Shown here: piece by piece, positions 1-12,192 of the stretch
Numbering within the stretch: the first letter of the stretch is position 1
Layout: each line of letters starts with the position of its first letter
DNA from: Paragordius varius
Taxonomy: Eukaryota; Nematomorpha
Length of the DNA: 64,000 bases
Direction of reading: 5' to 3'
Assembly (NCBI GenBank): GCA_964247055.1
Contig: OZ176053.1
Span: 12,214,001-12,278,000 of the forward strand
The notes under the pieces: model-generated
Database searches by the model: none
Seen by the model: the letters and a program-made list of their open reading frames with translations, nothing else
Told to the model about the DNA's origin: nothing
Position numbers and translations under genes: made by a program

Positions 1-3000
1 CACCTTTTACACAACCGTGGTAAATTTTTAATTTATCTATTTTTAAGTTTCAAACAATATATTATATAAATCGGTTCAACTTCATGGTAACTAATAGTTA
101 ATATACTATTTACAATGAGTTGTGTTTAAATTCCCTCGTTTTTAATGTATAGGGTGGTATGAAAGCAGTTATTTGGACAGATGTTATCCAATGTTTTTTC
201 ATGTTTGCGGGCATTTTTGCTATCATAGGGATTGGGACGGCCAAAGTTGGGGGTTTTGATGAAGTTTGGCGCCGAGCTGTAAAGGGTGGGCGTATATATT
301 GGTTCAAGTAATAAGTTTTTTGATGGCATATTATCAGGACATTTATTTTTGAAGCAAAATCTGAACTAAGCGTTTAAAAAATATGCATCTCCTAAAAATT
401 TATCCTTAAAAAGTTATTTTACAGTAATCTGAAAGATATAAATTACATATCTTTGCATGTCTGAAGCGATGGCCAAATTCCATTTTATTTTTTTATGGCT
501 TAATTTATTATTAAATTTTTTTTGTAAAATATAGGTAAAACCTTTTCAAATTAAATGCTTGTTCTAATATCAATGTATAAACGATATTAATGATTAAATT
601 AGTATATAATGAGATGGTTGAAAAACTCTGACATAAAATCATAATTATCTTATATTATTTGTTATAAATACCTAAAAAGGGTTGGGATTAAATAGCTGTT
701 CCCTTCGAATGACTGCATTTATAAGCGGTTTAACCGGATATTATTACAAATTAATTCCATTGGTACATTTAGTTTGTTAAGTTTTGTTTTGATTAATGAA
801 ACGTATATTGAAAATACTTTCAATTTTACAATTTTATTAATTTTTTATCAAAAATATTTTTTAAATTTGTCTGAAAAAATATTCTTTATTTGCAAAAATA
901 AATGAAATATTTAATTTTTGCTATTATGTTAGTTACAACCCCAACCCTTTTATTCGCCACACATTTTGGACAATCATAGTTGGCGGTTTCTTTATGTGGC
1001 TTTCAATATTTGGCGTAAATCAAACTCAAGTCCAGCGGTGTCTCAGCTGTCCTACATTGAAAGTTGCCAAAAAGTTTTAAATATTTTATAAAATTATTTT
1101 TCTATTTTTTTAAAAAAGTGAAATTTTAAAAATTATTTGGTCTATATCACCAAACTTCTTAACAGAGTATTTTTATGTATAAAATTTGTGTTAATTTGCT
1201 TTTTTAGCGCAATGCTATATAATTTGCCCGGACTAATTTTACTCATGACGGTGTGCAGTCTATCAGGTTTGGTTGTTTATGCCCTTTACTATAAATGTGA
1301 CCCTTACTCTGCAAAATACATTACAAGCTCTGATCAAGTATTTTGTTTTATTTGATTTCTAAACCGCGAAAAAATAAAAAAGATTTATACATTTCCATTT
1401 AATAAAAGCTACTTCCCTATGCCGTCATGGATTTAATGAATTATCCTGGTATACCTGGTTTATTTGTGGCTAGCCTTTTTAGCGGATCACTTAGGTATAT
1501 CACATTAATTCGTAAAAAATTTTAAAACTGGTTCATTATTACCTAATATATAATCCTATTGGTTCACTTGTTTGTGTTGATAATATATCTATAAATGGTT
1601 AATTACAAAGGTTTTTTCTTGCTTTTTTCAAATGTTACAATGTATCAGTAAACTTATGTTATTTGGTCCATTTTGAAAAATCAGTTTTTTAAATTAACTT
1701 TTTGTTTCTTAGTACAATGTCGGCTGGCCTGAATTCTTTAGCAGCTGTAGTTATGGAAGACATTATAAAAACTTACCGATCGAAACCTCTGGAATACGGA
1801 GCTTGGTGGTCCAAAGTATTGGCCGCTTTGTTCGGACTTTTGATTGTAGCTCTGAGTTTCCTCACGGCACTCATGGGACCTATATTACAGGTTTATATCT
1901 AGCAAATAGAAAACCGGGATCGAATAATATATTTTCTGGTTTATGAAATAATTTACTTTTTTGTAACTAGGCTGCCCTAACCATATTTGGTATGATTGGT
2001 GGTCCACTATTGGGGCTTTTTACCCTAGCTATGTTTATACCCTGGTCAAATACCATAGTAACAATGCTATCTATTAAATATCTTTAAATTATTTATGCAT
2101 ACTTTGTATATGAAAAAACTTATTTAATTAGGGCGGTTTGTGCGGCTGGTTCACGGCACTCTTCATCTCATTCTGGATTGGAACAGGTGCAATAATGTAC
2201 AAAATTCCCGATGCAAAAGCTCCAGTCACTATTGAGGGATGTCAGTCGTTTTTTAATTCGACAACAACTTCCATGCCAACCCCACAATCGTTATTGAGTC
2301 ATTTAAGACCCATTTATGCCAAGTATTATACATAACAGTGACAATTGATTATACGGACAAAACTTAAAATGTAAAAATATGTTTTTTTATAAAAAAATAT
2401 TTTTTTACCTTGATATTTCTTCATTGCAGTTTCTTTTCCTTGCACAAAACGATAAGTTATAATTATTAATATAAAAATATGGTTGTTATTTGTAAAACAA
2501 TTTTTTACTTTTTACGTTTTGTCTGTAAAGAATTTTTCTTTTTTCATATTTTACTGTAATTAACTCTTTTAAAAAGGGTTCCATATATATACAAATTTTA
2601 TCAAAAATGTTTTATTCTTCAAGCTTATAAATTATTTCCTTAAATTGTTTTATAGGGCAGCAGTTCCAGGAAGTTTACTAATCTATCGACTTTCTTATCT
2701 TCACTTGAGTCTTTTGGCAGTTATTATAGTATTAGTGGTTGGGATGATAACGAGCTATTTAACTGGTGAGATAATATTATTATAAAACCATCAAATTTAA
2801 GTAGTTTTGATCATGTTTTTACGAATTATATTTTACTAGGTTTTCAAGATATTGATGCGTTAGATCCATTTCTTATAACTAAGCCTATGCGTAAATTTTA
2901 TCTGTATCTTGGATACAAATACAACATTAATGCTTTTACCAAACATGAAAAGTTTTTTGCTAAAGTAATTTTGGAATGTTGTTTTATAACTCTAACCACC

Positions 3001-3118
3001 TTCTATATCAAACTAATATAAATTTTTTTATTAGGGTCTTGGGGAATCTGATGAGTCGGAAACTTCGTCTAAGGAAGACTCTATCAAGCAAGTCGAAGGC
3101 GTTATAGCCCATACATAA
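1..3118 (+). CDS. SLC5-family sodium/solute symporter, 3' part
   Basis: Eleven exons are readable: 1-19, 153-307, 933-1073, 1208-1337, 1409-1494, 1713-1890, 1971-2057, 2132-2322, 2656-2765, 2840-2964 and 3035-3118, all with GT-AG borders and agreeing phases. They give about 434 residues ending at TAA 3116-3118; the 5' exons lie outside the window. The protein is a run of membrane segments with SLC5 landmarks: TFYTTV joined to [33 protein letters not shown] (the segment contributing to the sodium site in this fold) and [10 protein letters not shown]. The closest relatives by eye are the sodium-coupled monocarboxylate and multivitamin transporters (SLC5A5/6/8/12), which import small anions with sodium across the plasma membrane. 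The substrate cannot be read from sequence. The tail is short, acidic and cytoplasmic. A possible AATAAA lies near 3175. Introns are 70 nt to about 625 nt, with no ultrashort ones. Confidence 0.92.
2335..2530. repeat. MITE family A, copy 1
   Basis: An inverted-repeat element in an SLC5 intron. The left end reads ATTGATTATACGGACAAAA and the right end is its approximate complement (TTTTACGTTTTGTCTGTAA). The same ends recur at 21147, 30307 and 63582. No coding capacity is seen. Confidence 0.6.
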
Positions 3119-5039
3119 TTATAAATTTATTATATCATATCATATAAGTCACATAAATTTTGTAATCTGAACCATAATAAATTAGTTGATATTTGATAAA
3201 CAGAGTTAGGATTTACATGATGAAAATATGGTTTTAGGCATGAACTATCACCCATTAACCGCATAGAAAACTTATTTTTATTTTAAAGTTAGCTGTCTTC
3301 TTTAAATACTGCTCTGTATGTTTCCTAATAACTATCAATTTATAGGGTTAAAAAATTTAGGTGTAAAGGACGAGACTTATTCAGCCATGAAAGACTTTCC
3401 TTTCGATACTGTGCTTCTATTACCATATTTCATCTTTTTAGCATCTCCTTATAGTTTAAAGTAATTGTAAACATGCGTTATTTAATATTAAGGCGTCAAC
3501 AAAATAGAATAGATCCTGATTATAGTAAAAAAAGCCCGTAGAGTAAATGGAAAAACAATGGTAAATTACAGTGTGATTTTATTGATTGCTTATTTCACAC
3601 TATATGGGGCAATTTGCAACACAGGAGTGTATGGTAAAAAGAAATGAAATAATTGTTTATTCAACCATTTTGTTGTTTTTTTATATTCTACTGTGTTGCG
3701 AATTGCCCTACTATAGTGTGGAATAAGCAACCATTAATATGCATAATGTATATGCAAATCCACCTGCCGAATTTAGTGGTTATTCATATCCAAATGTAAG
3801 GAAGATACTTTTTAGTTAACATCCTAGAAGAACACTTTATATCTCAGCGTCAGAATATATTATAATTGTTAAATATGTGTTTTTAACTAAAATTAGAGAT
3901 AATTGTAATAATTGTATAAAGGTATTGACTTCGCCATAAGCATTTTCGAATTTTTTTGTGTTATTATGTATAACATTTATTTATATTCCATAAATTAAAT
4001 TGGTATACAGATAAAAGACTATTTAAAAAAAATTGAATTTACATGAGATTTTAAGTAATATTTTTTATTTGTCCTAAATTTAAAAGTACTGGAAACTCAC
4101 CATCTACCTATTTGGGCAAACTTAGGTTTAAATAATTTTTATTCATCCTTATATGATATCAATAGCAAAAGTTAAATAAATATTCAATTTTTTAACATAC
4201 ACCTAACCAAATAATACAAAAGGCTCATTTAAAAAAGCCGTCAGAAAAAGACCATTGTAAAATAAGGCATGTTTTATCTTTAAAAAAAATCCCTGCTAAA
4301 AATATCAGATAAGACACATGACAGATTCCCAAGGTGTAGTTTTACTAACTAAGAAATCGTTAACGGTTAATCAACTCTAATCCAAAAAACAAAAAAGTGC
4401 CTTTATATTGGCCATTGTTTCTTATTTGTACCTTATCTCTAGTCGCGGATTGATTGAAAATAAAACTGTGCTGCAGTTTTGGAATGGAATATAATCCCAA
4501 AACCTATTATCTTAGTTTTCCTCTTTTTATAAATAAAAAAAATTGATTAACTAAAATTTAAAGTTTCAGACAATGTAATTAACCCTGACCATTTTAAATT
4601 TCATTTGCATGCGAATAAAAAATCATGAAAAATTTGACATGAGTAAAACTATTTGGAATGAATTACAAATTATAAAATTAAACTTAAAAAAATTTACCTG
4701 TCAACCAAAAATTTTAATTTAACCTTTTCATTTTTTCACATAAAAAATCCATATCTTACACATTATATACATTGATAACCTGCCTACCTGCCTGCCTTAT
4801 AAATTTATGCAAAAGGCCTATTTACCTTGAACCCTTTTTTTATGTATACGATAAAAAATATAAAATTTAGCCAAAATAAATTAAATATGCCAAAATGCCA
4901 TCCATCCCATTAACTTTCAATTTTTTTAAAAAAACTTTTCTTGAATGATTGATTAATGAAAAATAATTAAGTATGCAATTATCAAGCGTATAAAGGCAGC
5001 TAGATCATCTTATTAGTCAAATTATTAAAATAGTTTCTT
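3119..5039. other. Intergenic, SLC5 to CCW-protein gene
   Basis: A+T-rich spacer between two genes on the same strand. It holds the SLC5 3' UTR, the 145-bp hairpin element at 3586-3730 and the presumed promoter of the next gene. I see no other gene or RNA. Confidence 0.6.
3586..3730. mobile_element. Short hairpin MITE, about 145 bp
   Basis: Arms of about 40 bp are near-perfect inverted copies. The left arm begins TTGCTTATTTCACACTATA and the right arm ends TAGTGTGGAATAAGCAA; both continue inward to a GGGCAATT-GCAACACAG block. The centre is unrelated A+T-rich DNA. No clear target duplication was found, so the superfamily is undecided. Confidence 0.75.
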
Positions 5040-7367
5040 ATGAAATATTCCATGAATCTCCATTTTAACATTTTGATAATTGCGTTTGCTGTGTATTCCA
5101 TTAAGCTTAGTGCTGCCAACCTCAACAGTCATTATCGATTTCGAAATGATGACCAACAATTCTTAAATTTTAAAGGCGGTTTCTTTACCTGGAATTCTTC
5201 GCTTGAGAATCCAAGAAAGGTAAAAAAATATTTGAGAGTGCATCATTTTAATTTTATCGATTCTCTCTATAAACTTAGTTTTATATTAGGTGAATTTTTA
5301 TTTACATTACGCAATCGATGGCTATAAAGAACGGACATTTAACAGAAATTGTCAATACGGACGATCCGAGGATATGGTAAAATTGGCGTCAATTATTTTT
5401 ATTGATTGTAGCTTACTTTTAGTGCCTTTGATATGAATTTATTTAGGATGTTTGAAAGCTTGTATTTTTGTTAAGAAATTAATAGTATTAACAAGTGAAA
5501 CACGTCTTTAAAAAAATATATTCAAAATTAGAAGCTTTTTAATATATTGTTTCTTGTTAGTATTCCAATATTTTACATTGTTCGGATTGCGAAGGCTCAC
5601 TCACGAATGTAATTAAATATGGTTGTCCTAAAAACGAGACCACTTCATTCGTCCCTAAATGGAAAGTCCGAGAATTTACATATGAGTTTTCCCCAACTGC
5701 CACTGATTTCGACATCAGGTATTTTAATGCCCGCTAAATTTTATCAAATCGAATATTTTATCAGATGTTGTTGCGTCAAATACTTAAGTCAAAATTTAAT
5801 TTTTTTCACTCAATTCGATATTTCATAACAATTATATTAATATTCAAATATTTAGCATAAAAGGCTGTTGTTGGAAAGAATTAGCTAATGGTTTAATCCA
5901 TAAAAATGTTTTGTTTCGATTGCAAGGAAATTTTACTCAGTACGAAGCCGCAAAAGCTTTAAGGTTAAGCGGCAATGCTTTAACCATTATTCCCCCATTT
6001 GCTACGCCACTAATAGACATTGATCAAAGTACAGTTTTGATATCAAACTGCCCACAAACTATAATTATACCAGGTTTGTTCTGAGATTTTAATTTTTGAA
6101 ATGCTTTTAAATTTTTTCGTTCGGTTTTATTTTTAGAAAACATCAAACGGTCTCCACAGCCACGATTTAAATAATATTTCATTCAAATATTTCAAATATT
6201 TAGTTCTAGATTTGAATGAACACAACATTCTTCGATGCAAATTGGTTGAAAATGCATTAAATTTGCAAGGAATAGCGATTGATGAGGTTATTGATTAGAA
6301 ATAAACTTTTAAATTATAATTAACCATATGTTTATGAATTACAGTTGTATACTATTTTTCAGTCAAAAGCAACATTTTTTCAGTTGTTTCTGAGTGAAAA
6401 AAAATATTGTATTTGCTTGAAAAAATGTTACGATTTGATGAAAAATTGTTGCGCTTGGTTAAAAAAATGTTGCTGTCTGAAAAAATATTTCTTTTGGCTC
6501 AAAAATGATATTTGAGGTAAGATATATTTTTTTACACTGATATAAAGAGACTATATACGTTTTTTGCAAAACAGAATGATTGTGCCCTAAATTATGTTCC
6601 CACGAATAATAATAAAACATCGAATTATCCAGGCTTATACCCCATAGTTGTAGAAGTTGGTGTGGCCGATATAAATGAACCCGATATTCTAATCACTAAT
6701 ACGCATGTAAATATGTTGATTCGTTTACAAAAATCTCACTCATCAAACTCAAAAGTTTTGCATGGTTTAAGGAACAGTATGGAACACGAGGATATTTGTG
6801 AACTATCTAAACCTAAAATTGAAAGTCCACAAAATTTGTCTTGCATTTCAGCTCTTCCAGCATCGCCCACTGAATTTAACGTTACAATCAAAATGAATGA
6901 AAAATTTATAAAGTATATGATGTTTGTTCTTTCAAACTCATTAATATTTATCGATTTTATAAATTCATATATATAAATTTTTACATGTTAAGCACGCAAG
7001 TTAAACAGATCAAAATGAATTGGCAACCTGTAGATCTGAAAGTCAATGGAAGAATCGAACAAATTAGTAAAGACACCTGGGTTCAAAAATTCACATGGTC
7101 CCCAAAGACTGTCAAAAATGGCCGAACCATAGTTACGTTTTATGCTTTGGATGAATTTGGGTAAGTAGTAGGAATTAAACTTAATTTTTTGGAAATTTTT
7201 ATATTCAAATCATAAAAAAATATTGCTAAATTCGGTTGGTTCATTGTGTTAACGTTTTGTAAAGAATTATCATTTACAAATTATACTAATTCTTTTTTTA
7301 ATATTATAGCTACCGAAGTGATCCAGTTTTTCTGGGACTTGCGACAGAAAGTAATTTATGCAATTAA
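5040..7367 (+). CDS. Secreted protein with Cys-Cys-Trp motif, unnamed family
   Basis: Eight exons (5040-5219, 5290-5376, 5561-5718, 5856-6073, 6204-6286, 6575-6912, 6993-7160, 7310-7367) join in frame to 429 residues. The start was chosen because the first about 25 residues form a signal peptide (hydrophobic FNILIIAFAVYSIKLSA) and the frame opens there. The mature part is cysteine-containing. It has the arrangement CCWKEL, then an IIIPV-(about 8)-RCK stretch, then CALNY, then a GLYPIVVEV strand. I recall this arrangement from large extracellular invertebrate proteins of unknown function that read G-C-C-W and V-R-C-R-W at these points. No catalytic motif, EGF repeat or transmembrane helix is visible. 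The 6912/6993 junction rests on phase alone. A role outside the cell is likely; anything more specific would be a guess. Confidence 0.78.
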
Positions 7368-8267
7368 TAAACAGCATGTTTAAACAAACAAAACATATAC
7401 TCATTATGAGATTTGGCTATTTAAAAATTTGATAAGATAATATCTATATCATTGTGGTAACAGTCAATAAGGACATAATTTTAACATATAACATCGTCTG
7501 CTGACAAGCTTTAAAATGTCCACCCATCAAGTTTTAAAGTGCCCTCTTTTAATATTGTTAAGCAACGCAAATCTATTGGTTCTTTTATATTTATCCGAAT
7601 AAATATTTCTAAAATTAACCATCCTTAACATTGCGAAGTCCTTGAAATTATTTGAAACTTCACTTTTGTTAAAGTTTAAAGGGATAATAAAATTTTTATA
7701 ATAAGTCTAAACAATATATTATATAACATATAAAATACCACAGCAAGCAATGAATGTAAATCAAGACCCGTTAGAGCGGCCCAAATAGGTGTACCTTTAA
7801 AGTGGAAAGTTGGGAAAAAATAATTCGTTAAACAGAAAGTGGAAAAAATATGAAAAACTTGCATTTACCATTTATATATGTTTTAGTTCTAAATTTATGA
7901 ATGTAACCTAATACAGATAATATCATGTGATTTTAGTGAATTTCTACACCACACCTTTTAAATTATTTGTTAGTTAATAAATTACATACGTTCCGCAATT
8001 ACAGTCCTACAAAAAAATTAATTTGATAACCATTAAATTAATCATCAAATATTTGTTTAGAGAATCAAACTTGTTTTGCACGGCGAATTGGGTTCATAAG
8101 ATGGGTCGCTGGAAAATAATCGTTAAAAGTAGTCATAAAAATTGTAATAAAAACAACTTCAAAACATTTTACGCTAAAAATTCAAATTTATAACCAAACA
8201 TATATAATTTTCATTTATTTTGTGTAGTTTTTTTCCAAAAAATTTGATACAAATAAATTATTTTTGT
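7368..8267. other. Convergent intergenic spacer
   Basis: Lies between the ends of the CCW-protein gene (+) and eIF3f (-), so it should hold two 3' UTRs. It is A+T rich with no convincing open frame; the short frames near 7676-7864 do not resemble protein. Confidence 0.55.
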
Positions 8268-10632
8268 TTAAAGTACATTCAATTTGGCCTGAATATTTAC
8301 TTGACATTGGAGTAATTTCATAACATACGCAATCATTAACATATCCTAAAATATAAAAAGAAGGATTATGAAATATTTTTAAAACCACGAAAATAAGGTT
8401 GGAGCCGGCTATTTAACTTGGTAGGATCGCTTAAAAACGCAATTATTTATGATTATAACTAATTAAATTACACATATGCAGCCATATGGAAGATAAAAAT
8501 AACGGCGTAATAAACATTTGGGATAAAATTTTAAAATTCCATATTTTAACAATAAGTTTGAGGTTTGTTTAAGACTTTTTGACTATTTTTAACTGCGGTC
8601 ACATATTCATCATCGGTCCCAAATCATTTATAAATAAACAATATACGTCTTTGAAAAAAGATAAAATACTTGAGGTTAATCCTATATTATCAAAACTCTG
8701 CTACCATAAATATTTTTTGTGCAAAACAAACCTTATTCAAAATATCCAAAGGTCCATTCAAAATTTGCAAAAAAAAGTAAAATTTAAATGAAGTAACAAT
8801 TACTTTTATATTTCCCTTAAACATTTCTTCGCATTCCGTTTTCCCGAGCGATGCAAAAGGAAAGCAAGCCAATAACTCTTTGAGAGTGTGTCCGATTTGC
8901 GTGGCTTCTAAGGCATCACAAGCGTTTGAATTCAACGTATTTGCAGGGGTTGACAATATAGTGTCCACATACTTTTTGACAATCGATAGCTTCTGAGCTA
9001 TTTCATCCATGGTCAAAGTCAAGCGAGAGATATCTGATGGATTAATCTAGTTAAAAGGGAGAAAGAACGGGAGTTATTGACAATTAATAAAAATATGTAC
9101 ATACCAATTTAAATGATTTTTAAAATAAAGGTTGCATACCAAAAAAAAAGCAAAAATTTTAAAGTAAATGGAGAATAATTTAGATTATATTCTAAATATC
9201 TTGATGTTTAATTCATGATCTAGGATTATTTAATATTCTCCATTTATACTTGTCGATCGTATATATATTCGTGTTTAAATTTTATTATTTTAGATTGATA
9301 TATAATTAAAACAATATTTAAGCATAAATAGTTCAAAACCAAAAATGAATACTCAGAATTATCCAACATTTTTTCTATAATTTTATTTAAATATTGTTTC
9401 AAAACATTTTATTGGGGACAAAGAAAATAAAAACGATATTAACTTGAAAAGATGTGTTGTCCGGAAGCTTTGTAAGAGTGCCGCGATTTTCTTTACCAGA
9501 GGGCTCTGCCGCCCCCGTCGAAGTTGAAGAGATGGCAGTTAAATTGGTGGCCGGAGATGTTTGATTAGCTTGCAGTTTATTCAATAATCGATTTTGATCT
9601 CTGATAATGGTATCGACTAAACAGAATATATATAAACTGTAAAAATTCAAAAACACTAGGTAAAATTTATAAATTGTGTCAAATATAAAAATATCAATAA
9701 AATTAAACTGATAATTTTATTTAAATTAAATTGTTTTCGTGGTTTTTTTTTAAATGAAAAAAATTCACCAATATTTATATATTAATAAATGAAATCTCAT
9801 GCAGCTAGCACTATTTAGCATATTTGGATAAAGTTTAAATAGTACCCATTTCGTTTTTATTTTTCGCGCTATTTGATTATTTTTATTTTTACACTATTTA
9901 AATGACACTTATATTATAAACACTTAAAATTACACAAAATATTTAAAGTTAAAATATTTATAGTTTTTGAAGTTTCATAAAATTTAATAAAACCAATAAT
10001 TATCTACAAACTTGCAATCCTTTCACAAGGGTAAGTCACGATAACTAAAGGAATTGGCAAAAACATGGAACCATACATTTTATCTGCCACACCCATATTC
10101 AAACTAATATTAAAGCACTATTTATACTTTGTATAAGCTTTGCAGTCTAATTTATTGTTTTTGAGTGTTAAATCCATAGTTAACAAAATTAAATTGTCGC
10201 ATAATTTAGAGTACTGAGAATGAATATCATAGGTGGAAGAATTAATTGTGGCACAAGTCGTAAACCTAAAATATAAATTAATAAATATGTTAGAAAACGA
10301 TGGTGTATTAAATTTATAGAACCATCTTACCATCCAACAATTAATTCATTCGGATTTCCTCTGCGGCTAATTTCATACATGTTACTCGCAAGTTCAGATT
10401 CTAAGTAAATCTAAATATTAAAACATCCATACTTCATCCTTTTTTCTCTTTATAGTTATGGGAAAACAATTGGTAACTTCGATAACATCTTTATCCGACA
10501 TGCCTTCTATATAAAACTTTGTTTACCTAACAATATGCCAACAATGTCTTGATTAGCTTCATTTCTTCGTTCATATGCACTTACGATCGAAAACAAGACT
10601 ACAGGGTGAACTTTACAACTTAGGAGAGACAT
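8268..10632 (-). CDS. eIF3f: Translation initiation factor eIF3 subunit f
   Basis: Eight exons read on the minus strand: 10632-10527, 10506-10433, 10410-10331, 10265-10128, 10103-10012, 9616-9444, 9046-8804 and 8345-8268 (327 residues). eIF3f is a non-catalytic MPN-domain subunit of the eIF3 complex that brings mRNA and the 40S ribosome together. Landmarks in order: KVHPVVLFSIV..YERRNE, VIEVTNCFP, NMYEISRRGNPNELIVGW, LLTMDLTL, MGVADKMYGSMF, CERIAIDTII, a linker, the helical tail starting SRLTLTMDEIAQKL, and DMLMIAYVMKLLQ at the end. These align without gaps to human and fly eIF3f over long runs, although identity is modest. Exon 6 adds a Ser/Thr/Asn-rich linker of about 45 residues that I do not recall from other species. 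Three introns are only 20, 22 and 24 nt. The start is the first ATG before the conserved KVHP block. Confidence 0.93.
10104..10127 (-). other. Ultrashort intron, 24 nt (eIF3f intron 4)
   Basis: Begins GTATAAATAG and ends ATTAG. It is a multiple of three but carries an in-frame TAG, so retention would end the protein. Removal gives KAYT-NLNMGVADKMYGSMF against KAYVSTLMGVPGRTMGVMF, with no gap. Confidence 0.87.
10411..10432 (-). other. Ultrashort intron, 22 nt (eIF3f intron 2)
   Basis: Begins GTATGG and ends ATTTAG. Read-through hits TAA within it. Removal gives KKDE-IYLESELASNMYE, aligning without gaps to the family's DEVAVDMEFAKNMYE. Confidence 0.87.
10507..10526 (-). other. Ultrashort intron, 20 nt (eIF3f intron 1)
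   Basis: Begins GTAAAC and ends TATAG. Reading through gives an in-frame TAG. Removal joins GILL to EGMSDKDVIEVTN, matching the family's LLGTVDK-SVEVTN with one extra residue. A 38-nt alternative using the next in-frame AG (GATAAAG) would also stay in frame but drops six residues. Confidence 0.8.
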
Positions 10633-11149
10633 GTGCTTTGCGCAAAGAGTTAACAAGTGATCATAAACATTTTATATACTTATTAAAAACCGTTCAAATT
10701 TAAATATAAAATTGAGTTAAGCAAAAAATTATTAAAATTATATAAACTCTAATTTTTATGGCTGTCTAAAATTTGGATATTTAAATCTAATTGAAACAGA
10801 CAGCGTAATTAGTAATAATAATAACTATAAATGTTCTGTCCAACATATTTTAATGTGCCTTAGTCTTAGTCTTTGGAATAATTTGGAAATACCTGTTTTG
10901 TGGAACAACAAGGAATATAGGATTGCACTATAATGAAATGCGGAATACTGATTGACAAAGCTCATTTTTATGCATTTAATTATTTTTTACGTTTTCAAAT
11001 CCTGGATAATTTATTAATATATGCGATGTTCTGTTGAATAACGTATTTAATTCTTAAAGATTAGCAATGTAAGTTTGTTGAATGATTTTGGTTTTTCATT
11101 ATTTGTGACTTTTATCATTCCATTATCTTTTAGGTTAATTTTATATCCC

Positions 11150-11595
11150 GGGAAATTTGACTATCTAAAAAAGTAGTATCAAAGGTCTTAATCCGAGAAT
11201 AGTATGCGTTCTTTACCCTTTTAGGCAGATTCTACAAAAAAAATTAAAATATAAAATTCTAAAAAACCTCATCTCAAACTTTTTTGCCGCCATTTTTTTA
11301 AATAAATTTTTTACGCTTGCAACAGGTAAATAACTGTATATTATTATTAAAAAATGGAAGAACTTAAGCGAAGCTTTCAGGTTGCATTTTACCAGCAAAA
11401 ACACGATATATTTTTATTTTAATATGAGTTGTTCAGTTCTATGGTGTTTTGTGTTTCAATTTTAGACTCAGTCACAAAACTGTAAAGTATAAGCTTTTTT
11501 ATATAATATACGAGATCAATGTTGGATATTTTAACTAAAATTATGTAGTTATTTACATAATTGAGCTCTGGGATATAAACACCCAAAAAGATAAA
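11150..11595. repeat. Dispersed repeat family D, copy 1
   Basis: Shares the core AAACTTTTTTGCCGCCAT followed by T-runs, a TTTTAGACT..CACAAAACTGTAAA block and degenerate ends with the copies at 46002-46440, 52591-52985 and 59655-60112. Short open frames inside are by-products of the repeat, not genes. Confidence 0.55.
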
Positions 11596-11935
11596 CCTGG
11601 ACAGAAAAGTGAAAAGGTAAAGAAGTGTTAATGGTGGCACAAACTGTATTTAATTTTAGCTATTAATGATAAATCTGTAAAACCCAAACTTGTTTCACAA
11701 TTTTTTAAGTTTCCTTATTTCTTTTTAAAGCATGTTTTCACTAAAATTAATTAATTCACAACTCATTACACATCAAATTGGAAGTGAATATATAGAAAGC
11801 TTAATTTTTTAAGAGTATTTTGGACTTGAATTAAAAAGCGATTTATAAATTCATGTTATATGATCACATGTTTCGCGTTATTAAAAATTATGATTATTAA
11901 GGATTCCGTTAAGACATTTAGCATTTTTTTACCAA

Positions 11936-12192
11936 TATATACCATTTCCAAAGCAAATTCGCCCTTTAAAAATTCAAATTTATTTTTGAACAATTCAATT
12001 TTACCCTTTAACAATTCAAATTCAGAAAAATATGTTTCGCACATCTAACTCATCATTAATATGAAATATTTTTTATGACATAGTTTTTATTATTTTAAAT
12101 ATATATATTAATTTTAAACGAAATTAAATTATAGGTAATTTTTAATATTTAAAAACTTAATTTGTTTTAGGGTAGGTGTAAATGGTGTATAT
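11936..12192. repeat. MITE family B, copy 1
   Basis: Ends are inverted (ATACCATTT...AAATGGTGTAT). Near the left end lie repeated ACAATTCAA-TT-CCCTTTAA units. The middle carries CATTAATATGAAATAT and ATGACATAGTTT, shared with the copies at 32521 and 38025. This is the most decayed of the three. Confidence 0.6.

Noticed and set aside
7676-7864. Small hydrophobic minus-strand frame
   Set aside because: A+T-rich chance frame in a convergent spacer, with no start context, homology or neighbouring exon.
8690-8803. Read-through end of eIF3f to a stop at 8690
   Set aside because: Splicing from 8804 to the exon at 8345 gives DMLMIAYVMKLLQ, which matches the family C-terminus without gaps; the read-through peptide does not.
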